A DNA stretch of 64,000 nucleotides, taken from positions 2,108,001 through 2,172,000 of the forward strand of contig VNWV01000007.1 of the NCBI GenBank assembly GCA_009801085.1, given 5' to 3'. The translations under genes and the position numbers were made by a program. The notes under the pieces are model-generated. The model made no database searches, was not told the origin of the DNA, and saw nothing but the letters and a program-made list of their open reading frames with translations. Position 1 is the first letter of the stretch, and the number at the start of each line of letters is the position of its first letter. This DNA is from Lasiodiplodia sp. COLG20 (lineage: Eukaryota > Ascomycota > Dothideomycetes > Botryosphaeriales > Botryosphaeriaceae). This document shows, piece by piece, positions 32,915 through 44,191 of the stretch.

Positions 32915-34322
32915 ATGCCCACATTCGAAGAAACCATAGACAAAGCCACCGCCTGGGATGGCGAGACGGATAAGCGCGTCGCACACGGTATCCTCTGCCA
33001 AGCCATCGACCGCAACGGTACCTACACCCTGCCCCCCTTCCGCCAACATCCCCGCGTCTGACCGTCTCTATGTAGGCACCACCCTCCTCAAGCACGCCTC
33101 AGGCACCACGCACATCAGCCCCTCCGCACCACCCATCACCTTCGACGCCACCTTCCTCCTCGCCTCCTGCACCAAGCTCTTCACCTCCATCTGCGCGCTC
33201 CAATGCGTCGAGCGGGGCCAGATCAGCCTGGACGAGCCGCTGGACGCTTACCTCCCCGAAATCTGCACGCAGCCGCTCATCACCCTCGAGGACCCGTCCA
33301 TCGACACCACCCTCCGGAGACCCAGCACTACTACCACCACGACCACCGCGTACTCCGCCGCGGACCCTAGCACCGTCAAGCTCTCCTTCAAGCCGCGCGC
33401 CCGCCCGCTCACGCTGCGCCACCTGCTGACGCACGCGTCGGGCCTGGCGCACGACCTGCTGCACCCGGCGGTGGCGGCGTGGCGCGCCGCGCACGGCAGG
33501 GCGGACTCGTGGACGGGCCAGAACACCGACGTCGTGCACGACTACAGCGTGCCGCTGGTGTACGAGCCGGGACGCGGTTGGTCGTACGGGCCGTCGACGG
33601 ATTGGGCGGGGAAGCTGGTGGAGAGGCTGAATTCTGGTGGTGGTGGTGGGCAGAAGGGAGGAGCGGCGGCGGCGGTGACGACGACGATGAACTTGGAGGA
33701 GTACATGCAGAAGAATCTTTTTGAGCCGCTGGGGATGCGTGACTCGACGTTCTTGCTAGGGAGCAGGCCGGATGTCGAGGCGCGGTTGATGCAGACGGCG
33801 GAGCAGGGGAAGGGCGAGGGCGGAGAAGGGCTGGGCGAGATGGCCGAGGTGTGGATGCCGAGGGAGCCGAAGGACTGTTTGGGCGGGAGCGGGTTGTACA
33901 CGACGGTCGGGGATTACTTGAAAGTGTTAGAGGATCTCATGCAGGAGCAGCCGAAGACGTTGAAGAAGGAGACGGTGGACCTGATGTTCACACCGCAACT
34001 GAGCGAGGAGTCGAGGAAGAGTTTAAGGGCGAGCATGGAATTGATGGGTGTGATGATTGGTGGGATGGTGCCGGAGAATGTACGCTTGGATCACGGCCTT
34101 GGAGGGTTGTTGGTCGTGGATGATAATCCGAATACGGGGATGAAGGGGGGCACGATGACGTGGGCCGGCCATGGCAATCTGCTGTGGTTTGTAAACCGAA
34201 CAGCAAATGACGGTAAGGGTGTTGCTGCATTCTTTGGGACCCAAGTTATGCCGTCAGCGGGAGAGGAGATATCAAAACTTACCAAACAGTTCATCCAAGA
34301 AGTCTGGAAGCGGGTTGAGTAA
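32915..34322 (+). CDS. Serine beta-lactamase / LovD-like esterase or acyltransferase
   Basis: Exons 32915-33017 and 33076-34322; 58-nt intron (GTACCT...CTGAC...TATGTAG, phase 1), giving 449 aa. Skipping the intron runs into a TGA, so splicing is required. The family (class C beta-lactamase fold) includes esterases and the acyltransferase LovD. The nucleophile motif SxxK is S65-C-T-K68 in LLASCTKLF; the tyrosine is probably Y205 in WSYGPSTDWAGKLVE. Other landmarks: RHLLTHASGLAHD, NLFEPLGMRDSTF, GGSGLYTTVGDYLKVL and the C-terminal AGHGNLLWFV. No signal peptide, so it is intracellular. The overall match is nearer to fungal secondary-metabolism members than to bacterial lactamases, yet no polyketide synthase is visible nearby. 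Two insertions (Thr run near residue 125; Gly/Ala stretch near 225-238) are loops. Confidence 0.87.
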
Positions 34323-35497
34323 GCCTGAATGTTCTACCGGTGGACTATAGTCTCAGAAAAATAACGACTGTTTATTATTTTCACCAATTTGAAAAGGCCT
34401 TCGATCCCATCGATTCAATATGGTACGTAACTCCGAACGGGCGGACCAAGCCAATACTACGTCAAAATGATTATGCCTTGACTTTCAAGGAATCGGTCAC
34501 AAGACCACAGTGAATCGGATGACTCGTAGAATCGAATCAATCCAAGAGCCTTTGGGGAACCAAGCTGACCGAAGCGCCCAGATCATGCCAGCCAGACGTA
34601 AGCAGAAAGTCATTTGAGGATGCCGTCAACACGAGTGGAGAAGTGCAGTAGACACTGCTCTTCCATTGGGCATACGAGCAAAGCATTGATCCAGCAGAAC
34701 ACGGGGAAATGCTGCTGTTCAGCACGATATGTGTCATAGACAACCTTTTAGTCAACGAAACGATAACCCCAACAACCGCCAAGATAAATCAGCATGTAGA
34801 TCGAAAACTAAACAACCGACAGTGACAGCGACTCACCTCTTACGTAAATTCTTATTCCGCAACCATGCCATCGGGCTCTCACCGACAAAGTCATCCGTTG
34901 GAAAACGGAAGGTCTAGAGATGAAGGGAATTCAAAGAGAAACCTGTGCGGAGAGACAGCTCAGCGCAACGCTCGAACTGCATACCCTGTATGACCATCTT
35001 CAATCAGATACCGCCGCGGCCTCATCGCTAAGTCACGACGCACCCCTCATTTGCAGCCGGTCACTTCGGCAATTATGTCTGTTAAAAGTAACAAGGAGGA
35101 AAATGCACATGATATGGGAGAGACACTTTGCAGATACATGCAAGTATTACTTGTTTGTATGTCGCACGAAGTACATGCAGCGAACTACTACCCACACAGA
35201 CGCCTTCATGATCACTCCGCCCAGTCTACCGCCGCCCTGTGTAGGTATATCCCAAGTTATTTTCTGCCATCGACGCCAAAACATGAGACAAAGGGTAATC
35301 CAAAAAAGGACGAAGACTAGTGATGCAAAGTACAGATCAATACGACAATAAAGAAGGAAAAATGGATACAGGAAACATGGGATCCAAAGGTAGCCCCAAA
35401 AAACAGTGTGAATACCAGGCTGAATGAAGACAAGACAAATGAAAAGCGAAAGGAAAATAAAGAAACCTGCCACAGCTCTGCTGCGTCAGACGTGCGC
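34323..35497. other. Convergent intergenic region
   Basis: 1.18 kb between converging genes. The hydrophobic minus-strand frame at 35147-35473 falls in the expected 3' UTR of the CorA gene and is not supported. Confidence 0.55.
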
Positions 35498-37562
35498 TTA
35501 GACATAGCGCATCTTCCGTGCGACCACTAGGCAAGTCACAACGAACGCGCACATGACGCCAAGAATGCCAAAGAACCACCCCAAGCTAGAGCTGTTAACG
35601 CCGGGGACCGGTACGTTCATGCCGAAGAGACCGCAGATCAAATTGAGGGGGACAAGGATGGTGGCGATGACGGTAATCTTGCCAAGCATCTCGTTGACAG
35701 CGTTGCCCTGACTCAGACTGTCGACCGAAATCTGTGCCAGATAGTTGGAATGGCTACGTGAGAGCATCTTCTCGAAGTGAGACAGGTTGCTCATCATGGT
35801 GACGACGTGATCCTGGATATCGCTGAGGTAGAGCCCAACGTCGCCGCGAGGTGCAATGCTGTACTGCTCGTTGCAACGTTTCGCAAAACCCTTGATGACA
35901 TCGGCCTTGCCACCAAGAAGTCGCATCATCGACATGACCTTCTTACGGCATTCACCAATGGCGCGCAGTATTTGGCGCGAATCCTCGGCACGTGCAGTGA
36001 ACACTTGATCCTCAATAGCGTCGGTCTCATGTTCAATGTCGCGAATGACAGGACCAAAGCTATCGACAATCTCGTCGCTGTGAATTTCAAAGTTAGCATG
36101 TTGAGTGACAATCAGTGATATGAGTTCCTTACATCAACGCGTAGCAAATCCAATCAGAGCTGAGAGAGATGTAGTCCTTGAGGCGGCCAATTCTTTTCCG
36201 GACATTGGCAGCGTGCGGGTTTGGCGCAAAGGTGAAGGTTAGCAGACCCTCGCGGAAGACAATGGCATAAACGTTGACAGGCTCCATAAACTCCTCGCTC
36301 GCCTTGTCCATCTGGTAGAATGAACGGAAACAGACAAAGTAGTACGCGCGGAAAAGCTCCACTTTCTCGCGTGCCTCTTGAGTGAGAATATCCTCACGCG
36401 TGAGAGGATGCACTCCAAAGGCCTTGCAGATCGCAAAGACTTCTTCCTCAGTCGGGCTCAACATGTCAAGCCACCATGTACCAGAATCCGGGGGGAGTTC
36501 GAAGAGATCACGGAATCTCTCTCCAGGCATGAGAAGTCCTCCAAGGTCCGTCGCATGGATAGTATCGTCCAGCTCTGACGAGAAGAAAGCCCACCTATTG
36601 ACATGTTGCTCGTGCTGAACAGTAAGGTGGCCCGGGTTCTCGATATGTACGTCGACCTTCTCATCCTCCAGATCCGTGCCACTGTCTGCAGGCCGGGGAA
36701 AGTGCTCGAACCCATCCCCAGAGGCCTTGGGAACTTCTTGGATGGACGACCCGCGGCGAAGATCATGAAAAACCTTCTGCTTTGAGCGTTGCGAGTTCAC
36801 GCTCACCTTGCTTTGCTTGCGTGACAGCGGAATTACAGGGGTCTTAGTCTGGTTTGTGGCAACAAACTCTTCAAGCTCCTCGAAATCAATCCGGTACGTG
36901 TTGCTACTCTCCTCCACTGGAAAGCACACATCTTCCTCCACAGAGCTGCGGCGCGATGCGGTCTCGTTGTTGACAGTGCCGCCATGGCGGCTTTCTTCGC
37001 TGAATGTTGGGCGACGCCGGCCGGTAGCCTGGGAAACAGTGCGCTGCAGGCGCAGATCGACGTCCGACGGTGGGCGCTGGCTATTGATAGTCCCCGCGCG
37101 GTCTCGACGCCGCGGATCGGCAAAGGCGTCTACAGAGTTCGGTGGCGACACAGAGCCGGAGGACTTGGTGGAAGTGCGAGATCTCGGACGGGCATCCAGC
37201 TGCACATCTCTAGGCCGACGGAAAGTGTCCCTCCTCGCCATTGGGCTCACAGAGCCGCGGCGCCCAAAGAAACCATTGTTGTCTCCTCCAGTGTCGCTGG
37301 GGCTCTTATCGTCATCCACAATCGCACTCTCAAAGTCCCTCGCTATCATACCCTCGCGCTCCAAGGCGTCGTTCACGGAAAGGAGGTCCGGTCGTGCGGG
37401 TCTGGGGGCGACAATGCTCGTGACAGTGCCACGACGAGACCGCGAGGGGCTGGTATTCTCCACGCGGGGCATCGATTCTTGCTGGTGCCGGTGGTCGTCG
37501 AGGTCAGACACCGGGGTGCTGAACCTCGTCGGGTAGTGCTCAGACCTCGGAGTGTCGGTCAT
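35498..37562 (-). CDS. CorA-family Mg2+ transporter (Alr1/Mnr2 type)
   Basis: Exons 37562-36133 and 36077-35498, 55-nt intron (GTAAGG...TTCACAG, phase 2), giving 669 aa. It forms a pentameric magnesium channel of plasma or vacuolar membrane. The GMN signature is at about residue 629 (GLFGMNVPVPG), at the end of TM1 (ITVIATILVPLNLIC), followed by TM2 (WFFGILGVMCAFVVTCLVV). A soluble cytosolic funnel precedes it (WLDMLSPTEEEVFAICKAFGVHPLTREDI). The N-terminal 250 residues are disordered, rich in Ser/Arg/Pro with many RxxS sites, typical of the fungal Alr/Mnr2 subgroup. The frame opens at 37619 but only with a TTG; the first ATG is 37562 (MTDTPRSEHY). Which membrane it serves is not decidable. 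Confidence 0.93.
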
Positions 37563-38768
37563 GTTGCTGGCCGGTGTGGTGTTCTTGGTTATCGGGTTGT
37601 CGCGAAAGAAATGCCGCAACTTCTAGCGTTGCGCGTGACAATCCGGGAGTCCAGCGTCCCAAATGCGACCTGTTGTTGGCGAGCCGCTTGTGAGCGCTCA
37701 CCGCGTGTGGGCGGTCAACTTGACTGATTGGCTTCGCGTAGGGTTCCTCCCTACACTAAGCCGTGGGATTTCCTTTGAGGTAAGCAAGTACCTCCACCGA
37801 CGCCACCGAGAGCGTACGGAAAGATTGTTTGTGGTCAGCGCGAGTAAGAGACTTGAATGCGACTGAGGGCCAGTTATGGGCTATGCGTCATACGTCAGTC
37901 AATAGCCACAACCAGGATGCCAGCAGACCTACGGCTTAGTGTCGGCCCCGCAGACCCAAATGCGTGGGCCGAGAAGGGGGTAAATGAAAGAGAAGCTAAG
38001 GACCTGAGTGCCCGCCAACTTGGTGGTGTTTATGACGAAAGACGCCGAGGCGCCTGGGTCGCAGTAGTCGGGGGTGAAATTACGGGGCGCGAGGAGACCG
38101 TTGGGCGCAAGACTAGGCGCAAGGCGAGACCAGAGGGAACGACCGGTCACCACGGCTACGGAGTGCTATCCGGTGTTTTAGACCGTGCGTGACGTCGACG
38201 CCAGTCCACAGGGGACGGGAGAGCTGAGGTATCGATGCGGGGGCAGGCGCTTTAATAGGGAATGCGCAGAGGTTCGGCAAGATGCGAAATGTGGGTTGAT
38301 TGAAGGGAGTCCGCGGCGGACGAGGGTGTGGTAGTGGAAGGGAGAAGAAGGGCGGCGGAAACTGGTGACAGCTGAAAGATTTCTGCTTGGCTCGTTACGG
38401 GCGGCAGCCGGCATGCGAAAGAGCTTGTCTTAGCCTAAGTGGGCTCGCCCGCTCGACCCCAACACCCCATCGGCGGCAACCTCCCAGGAAATCGGCGCCT
38501 TCTCGTTGGCCCGCGGCCTCCGCCCTACCGGTTGCATTGAGTACCCGCGCATGTGAGTCATTTATTTTTGCGTAAGAACTGCAGAAGATACGAGTGCCGT
38601 GGCTCGAGGCGGCTCAGCGCCCATCGTGCCTGGCCAGAGCCCAATCATTTGTTCCGCTTGACCCGTGCGGGACCACAAGCGGCTTTGGCGTTCCGGCCCG
38701 AGCAGCGGCGACGTAGCTTCAGCTTCATCATCGCCCTAGAGCTGCTCTCCAAACCGAACGACCCCGCC
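37563..38768. other. Divergent promoter region
   Basis: 1.2 kb between the CorA gene and SPC1. No gene supported. It holds a small hairpin GTAGGG-TTCCT-CCCTAC near 37738-37754. Confidence 0.5.
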
Positions 38769-39166
38769 ATGGCTGACGAGTTGCTGGAAAAGGCGCGCGA
38801 CCTCGTCGAGGGCCAGATTGTACGTTGTGCGACGTCGCATTTGCGCCGTCCCCGCTGACTTGTTCCCAGGACTTCGATGGCCAGCGTCTTGCGGAGCTCT
38901 TGACCACCACGCTGCTCACTACCGCCGGCGTAAGCCCTCGCCTTTACCGCAATTCTGAACTTTTCTCTGACCCCACCCAGATTGTCGCCTTTGTCGTCGG
39001 CTACTCCACCCAGGACATCGCCCTTGCCCTGCGGATCCTTCTCGGCGGTGCCGCTCTTACCTTCGTCGCCGTTGTTCCGCCTTGGCCCTTCTTCAACAAG
39101 AACCCTGTTGACTGGCAGCCTCCGCAATCGGTTGGTCTGGGCGGCATTGAGGTCGAGGTGACATGA
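38769..39166 (+). CDS. SPC1: Signal peptidase complex subunit 1
   Basis: Exons 38769-38819, 38870-38929, 38981-39166 with two 50-51-nt phase-0 introns, giving 98 aa. SPC1 (mammalian SPCS1, the 12-kDa subunit) is a small ER membrane protein that helps the signal peptidase complex select cleavage sites. Seen: short N-terminal helix with DFDGQRLAELLTTTLL (cf. the DF.GQ..AE motif), the hairpin of two TM segments (LLTTAGIVAFVVGY and LRILLGGAALTFVAVVP) and the conserved exit motif PPWPFFNKNPVDW. Length matches the family. The ATG context GCCATGG is ideal. It converges with RBX1, stops 308 bp apart. Confidence 0.93.
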
Positions 39167-39474
39167 TGTCAATGCAGCAGGGGGGTTAGACGCGCGTTAC
39201 ATTATCGAACTTCAATATGGGAGGCGTTGCAGGCGCAAGGAATAAAGCCTTGTTTGAGTCTTGCTCTAAAGAACCTCGTAACCGAGGGCCTATTATCCTG
39301 CAATAGACCCGTTGCGATTATCGCAACCCTGAAACGCCATTTTGTGCACCGCCACTGTCCCACCGTCGTCGCAGCCATGAATAGTTTTCCCCTTCTATGC
39401 GCATGGATCAGGTGCGCGGAGCACGGCGATCTCTCGAGAGTGCATGGATCTTGAAAGTGTGTTTGATGTCCTTT
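39167..39474. other. Convergent 3' region of SPC1 and RBX1
   Basis: 308 bp shared 3' UTR space; no gene or repeat seen. Confidence 0.5.
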
Positions 39475-39992
<518 letters not shown>

Positions 39993-40688
39993 GTTGGGTT
40001 GCTAGAGGAAGGTTGGAACGGGTGCAGTGCTGGGCTGCAGGAATGGAGGCCGGGCCGTTTGGTGGTGGTGGATGACGCTGTTCGGACGACGGCGGGGCGG
40101 ACGCAAACGTCGGTGAGGAATCGGCGCGCGAGAGGGTGGGCAGACTTTTGCGTGGATGGAGGAGAACACCAGATGCTTGCGGCGGCGTCGTGGGCAAACA
40201 GGCAGCACCGTGGACTGAGGTCACTGTAGGCGGCGAGCTTGAGCAGTAACGCGGCGGCGGAGCTCGCCCGCCTCAGCTGCCTGCGTCGGGCCCGGGTAAC
40301 GAGGCTTAGGCTGCGCTTTCCGGCGCTAGCCCTGTTTGGGGCCGGTTATTCGCCTCCTCGCAACAAGAAGCGAAGCCCAAGGCCCGCCCTTCCCGCGACC
40401 GCACCACTCACCAACACACCTTCTCTCTGGCCATGAAGCTTCAAGCCAGCCTCTCTACCACCGCATCTCCATTCTTATACATGTCCACCGTTTGCGCGCC
40501 ATCCATCTCCAGAACGAAATCGACCTCCCGCCCCCCGCCATTCCTCCGAACACGCACATAACAACACATCTCCGCGCACCACGACTCACATACGTCACTC
40601 CCGCCGCTATCTACTTCCAACTCCGAAGTCGCGCAACCGCTAGCCTACGGCATACATCTTCGCTACATCTCGCCGCGACACACACGCC
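39993..40688. other. Divergent promoter of RBX1 and the PNRC-like gene
   Basis: 696 bp. GC-rich near RBX1, then C/A-rich pyrimidine-dominated leader (about 40440-40688) preceding the PNRC-like ATG. No gene. Confidence 0.5.
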
Positions 40689-42239
40689 ATGTCCGCGGTC
40701 ATGACGACGCCCTCCAAGGGTCCCAAGCCCCAACACCGTCACACCAAGAGTGAAACGCCCGCCCGGTCTATCTCCAACCCCGCCGACTCATACTCAACCC
40801 CGGCGAGATCAAACCAGCGTCGCCAGGGCAGGAATCGCAACAACCTCGACAACAGCCAGCAGCACCTTTCGCACCCTAATCCGAGTGCCTCGGACACTGC
40901 CTTGCTTCAAGGCTATGTCAGCGCCGGCCACAACGACCAGAGCAACAGGAGGAAGCCGAACCGCTATGATGGCTCTGTCTCCGACAGCCCTGCCTCTGCA
41001 ATGAACAACAAGAACCGCCGTGGCCGTCGCGACCGACAGTCCACCCCCGCCCAAGGTGGTTCCCCGCCCAAGCATAACGGCATGCTGGCCGCCGGGACTC
41101 CTGCCAAAGACAGCGCTTATGCCGGCCCCGCATTCCATGCTTCTCCGGCCGCTTCGTCGCTGCCAATGCCCAAGTTCTTCTCCAAGTCCGTGCCTGCGAA
41201 CAACGCTCCGGCAACGATGCAAACTCGCTTGGACCAGGAATCGGACAGCAGTGGCACTAGCGAGAAGAGTGACTCTCCGCCGCTTGTTGGAGCCACCCCT
41301 GTCAACCAAGTCCTTGCACGCCCGCAAGCCGAGCAGTCTCCATTGGATCTCTTCTTCAAGGCAGACCGCGAAGAGAAGGCGAGGAAGGCCAGCCTCTTGG
41401 GCACTGCTACCCCTCCCGGCAAGAGCCACGGACCGGCCAATGCGCCCAACCACATGAGGCATGTTTCTAACAACAACGGACGCGGCATGTTCAACATGGA
41501 TATGGATAACGGCTTTGTGGCCACGCCGAAGCCCCCTTCCCCTTCGCCGCCTCACCGCATGTCTGCTGGCAGATCGACCTCCGCGCCATCGGACGTTCCT
41601 CGGGCCGCTCAAGAGTCCGAATCCTATCCTCAGGCTCTTAAGGATCTGTTTTCTTCGTCCAAGAAACCTGCTGCTCAGACGCCTTTGGCGAATGGATTTG
41701 CGGGAACTCCTACCCAGAATGGCCAGGAATTCCACACTCCGTCTCCTTTCTACCGCCCAAGTCCCGGGCCCAGGCAGATGTCTGGCGGTCCCCGTACTCC
41801 TGCTGGCCAGATCAACTTGGAGGCCAATCCTTATTATTATGGCAATCGCAACCTCTCTCCTCTGTTCCAGGCAGCCAAAGGCGATTCTGCCAAGCGTTCC
41901 TCGTCCCTTCGTCAGGAGCTGGACTCTTCTCCGTCGACCCAGAACCGCGCGGAGCTTCCGGCCACGCACTCGGCCCCGCTCCCTACTACGCCTTCTCGCC
42001 CTATGGCCGGAAAGCCCGACACGTCTGCTTTCTCGCGCGATTTCCTGAACGCTCACATCCAGCAGGCTGGCGCACAGGACTCTCTCGCCGCGCCATACAC
42101 CCATCACCCTGGCTTGAGGTCGCCTTTCACGCACACGGCGTCATCAGACACACCTCGCGACCCATCCCCCGCTGTCGACACGAAGCTTATGGAGAATGAT
42201 TTGAAGCGCCTTCTCAAGCTTCAGCTTGTAGATACGTAA
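40689..42239 (+). CDS. PNRC/Edc1-2-like protein, probable decapping-associated factor
   Basis: Single exon, 516 aa. Almost wholly disordered, rich in Ser/Pro/Asn. The only clear motif is YAGPAFHASPAASSLPMPKFF (about residues 143-163) followed by SKSVP, the short SSLPxPxF(F/L)SKS segment of PNRC2 and yeast Edc1/Edc2 that binds Dcp1 and activates mRNA decapping. A second short block SPLDLFFKADREEKAR (about 217-232) is also characteristic of fungal homologues. An Arg-rich stretch (NNKNRRGRRDRQS) may bind RNA. The C-terminus ends in an amphipathic helix (MENDLKRLLKLQLV). Cytoplasmic, P-body role inferred from the family. Start at 40689 has a reasonable context (GCCATGT). Confidence 0.82.
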   Translation: MSAVMTTPSKGPKPQHRHTKSETPARSISNPADSYSTPARSNQRRQGRNRNNLDNSQQHLSHPNPSASDTALLQGYVSAGHNDQSNRRKPNRYDGSVSDSPASAMNNKNRRGRRDRQSTPAQGGSPPKHNGMLAAGTPAKDSAYAGPAFHASPAASSLPMPKFFSKSVPANNAPATMQTRLDQESDSSGTSEKSDSPPLVGATPVNQVLARPQAEQSPLDLFFKADREEKARKASLLGTATPPGKSHGPANAPNHMRHVSNNNGRGMFNMDMDNGFVATPKPPSPSPPHRMSAGRSTSAPSDVPRAAQESESYPQALKDLFSSSKKPAAQTPLANGFAGTPTQNGQEFHTPSPFYRPSPGPRQMSGGPRTPAGQINLEANPYYYGNRNLSPLFQAAKGDSAKRSSSLRQELDSSPSTQNRAELPATHSAPLPTTPSRPMAGKPDTSAFSRDFLNAHIQQAGAQDSLAAPYTHHPGLRSPFTHTASSDTPRDPSPAVDTKLMENDLKRLLKLQLVDT

Positions 42240-44191
42240 TCAAGCCGGCGTTATTGGTGCTGCGGATATCTTGGATCCGGAGTTTTGCCTTATTTTCCGG
42301 ATTCGTCGACTCTATGATTTCTGCATCCTGACGATATAGAGTCATGCAAGTCCCTTTGGCCCCTTTCACGGACGAACAATTATCGATGTCCGGAATTTCT
42401 GCTACTTAAGGATTTCAAGATACCTTCTGTAATTGTTCTAGAGCACCATCGACCGTCATCCTCTTTCGAGTTGCTTGCTTTGGTTCTTTTCTCTTTTATT
42501 TCTTTTTTTCGTCCTTTCCTTACGGCACTTTTTGAGTTTTCATTTCCTTTTCGGAGTTTCATTAGGAGCGTCATTCCTCGGTGGGAACCGGAATATCCTC
42601 TATGGGCTTGATTGGCGTCATGCTTTTATTGCCACGGCACGTTTTGTGATCTCGGGCTTGGCATGAAGGGTTACCGGCTTTTCTGGCTGGTATGGCTGTT
42701 TTTCTGGTTCATGGGTTACGCTTTGGCGTTCCTGGGGGCTCTTCGGTCCTGTACCTAAGGCGTTCCAATCTGCTTTGTCGCTGGCGTTTTTTTGGGTCTG
42801 CTTCTCGTTCGCTCGTACATAGTAGCTACCGCGTGTTTGGCCGTACCCTTTCAGCAGCCCTAGGATATTCTTCGCTGGAGACCTGAAACATTTTCGAGTT
42901 TGTTTCTGTTCTTCACGGAGATCTAGGCGTCTGAATGGTTAGACCAAGCTCGTACTAATTCCCTCGTTTCTTCTACTCCTTCCTTTATCTTCTCCTGCCG
43001 GCCTCTATCACACGGCACATCTGCCGCTCCATCATTTTCCTTTGTTGTCTTTGGCATCATCATGGAAGGAATACAACGGAGAGAGAGCGCATGGAATAAG
43101 GGACGGTTTCACCGACATCATTGGAGTCATCATTTGGGTTGACGGTTCTTTTTTCGATGATACCCCCCGGCTTTTCATCGATCATCAAACGGGCGTCATG
43201 GAAACTTTCATCGCTGGTCGGAATTGTTTTTTTACATATTCAACTTCGTTCGGCGGGATAAAGGTTTCTTATCTGATTTTTTAGGGGAAGGCACCTTTTG
43301 GCATGACAGGCTTAGGCTTGTTATGATTATCGTCATGGTTACCGCCAAGGTCACCACCACCACCAATCATTTCTTTTTTCTTTTTTCCGCTGCCGAAGAT
43401 TAGGGGAAGATCCCTGGTTAGAACATCTACGGGACCAAAGGTTACGGACTACAGGCAAGGAAAAGGGTGAAGGACCACAGGAAAAGGAGGCTGGCGAGAG
43501 GAAAAAGGGAAGGAAACGGGAGTGAACAAAAAAAGAAAAAACAAAATCACAAAAAATAATAGGGCATAGATATCTAATCGAGGATGTTGATTGTCCGACT
43601 TTCTGGGCGCATTGCTGAGTAGGGGTGAGAAATGTGGTTTTAGACTTTGGCTGCCAAATCCATACGAGGGAGTCATTGCAGTTTTGATCGACTCACAGGT
43701 CCCATCTTACGACACATGAAAGGGAAGTACACCCTTCCCATTGCTAATAGCACCCGATTAATGCGTTCTTTACACCGAAAGTAAAGTGATGAGTAAGTGG
43801 AGTTGCCACGCAATCCCTATAGCGAATTAAGTTCTAAGTATTCAATAGTTCTGAGCCCCTTTCTAACCATTCGACTCATCACGATACGATATTAAGATAC
43901 ACAATGCGCACATAATCACCAGACATCGGATGCTGAGCATACTTTTGAATTTGGAAGTCATATAGGTATTTACGAAAATGCGCCTGAGTCAAGGCGTCAA
44001 TTAGAACGAAATATATCTACACTCTCCTCTGACTCCACCACCTAAGCCCTTTCGAATAAAGGCCATTGTTTTCTCCAACTCCCAGACCAGCCCTCTCGAT
44101 TTTTGACAGTTCCTCTCCAACACTCGCAACCACAAGCAACGTACCGAAAGAAGAAGAAGAAAAAAAAGGGGGGGTAATAAAAGGAAGCGAC
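42240..44191. other. Convergent intergenic region with T-rich tracts
   Basis: 1.95 kb between converging genes. The first 1.1 kb downstream of the PNRC-like stop is unusually T-rich on the plus strand and may be a long 3' UTR, as is usual for decay-factor transcripts. Short frames there show no motif. Confidence 0.5.

Noticed and set aside
35147..35473. Hydrophobic 108-codon minus-strand frame
   Set aside because: It lies immediately downstream of the CorA stop on the same strand and is best explained as T-rich 3' UTR.
40809..42134. 441-codon minus-strand frame
   Set aside because: Antisense of the PNRC-like gene, low-complexity Arg-rich sequence, no start context or motif.
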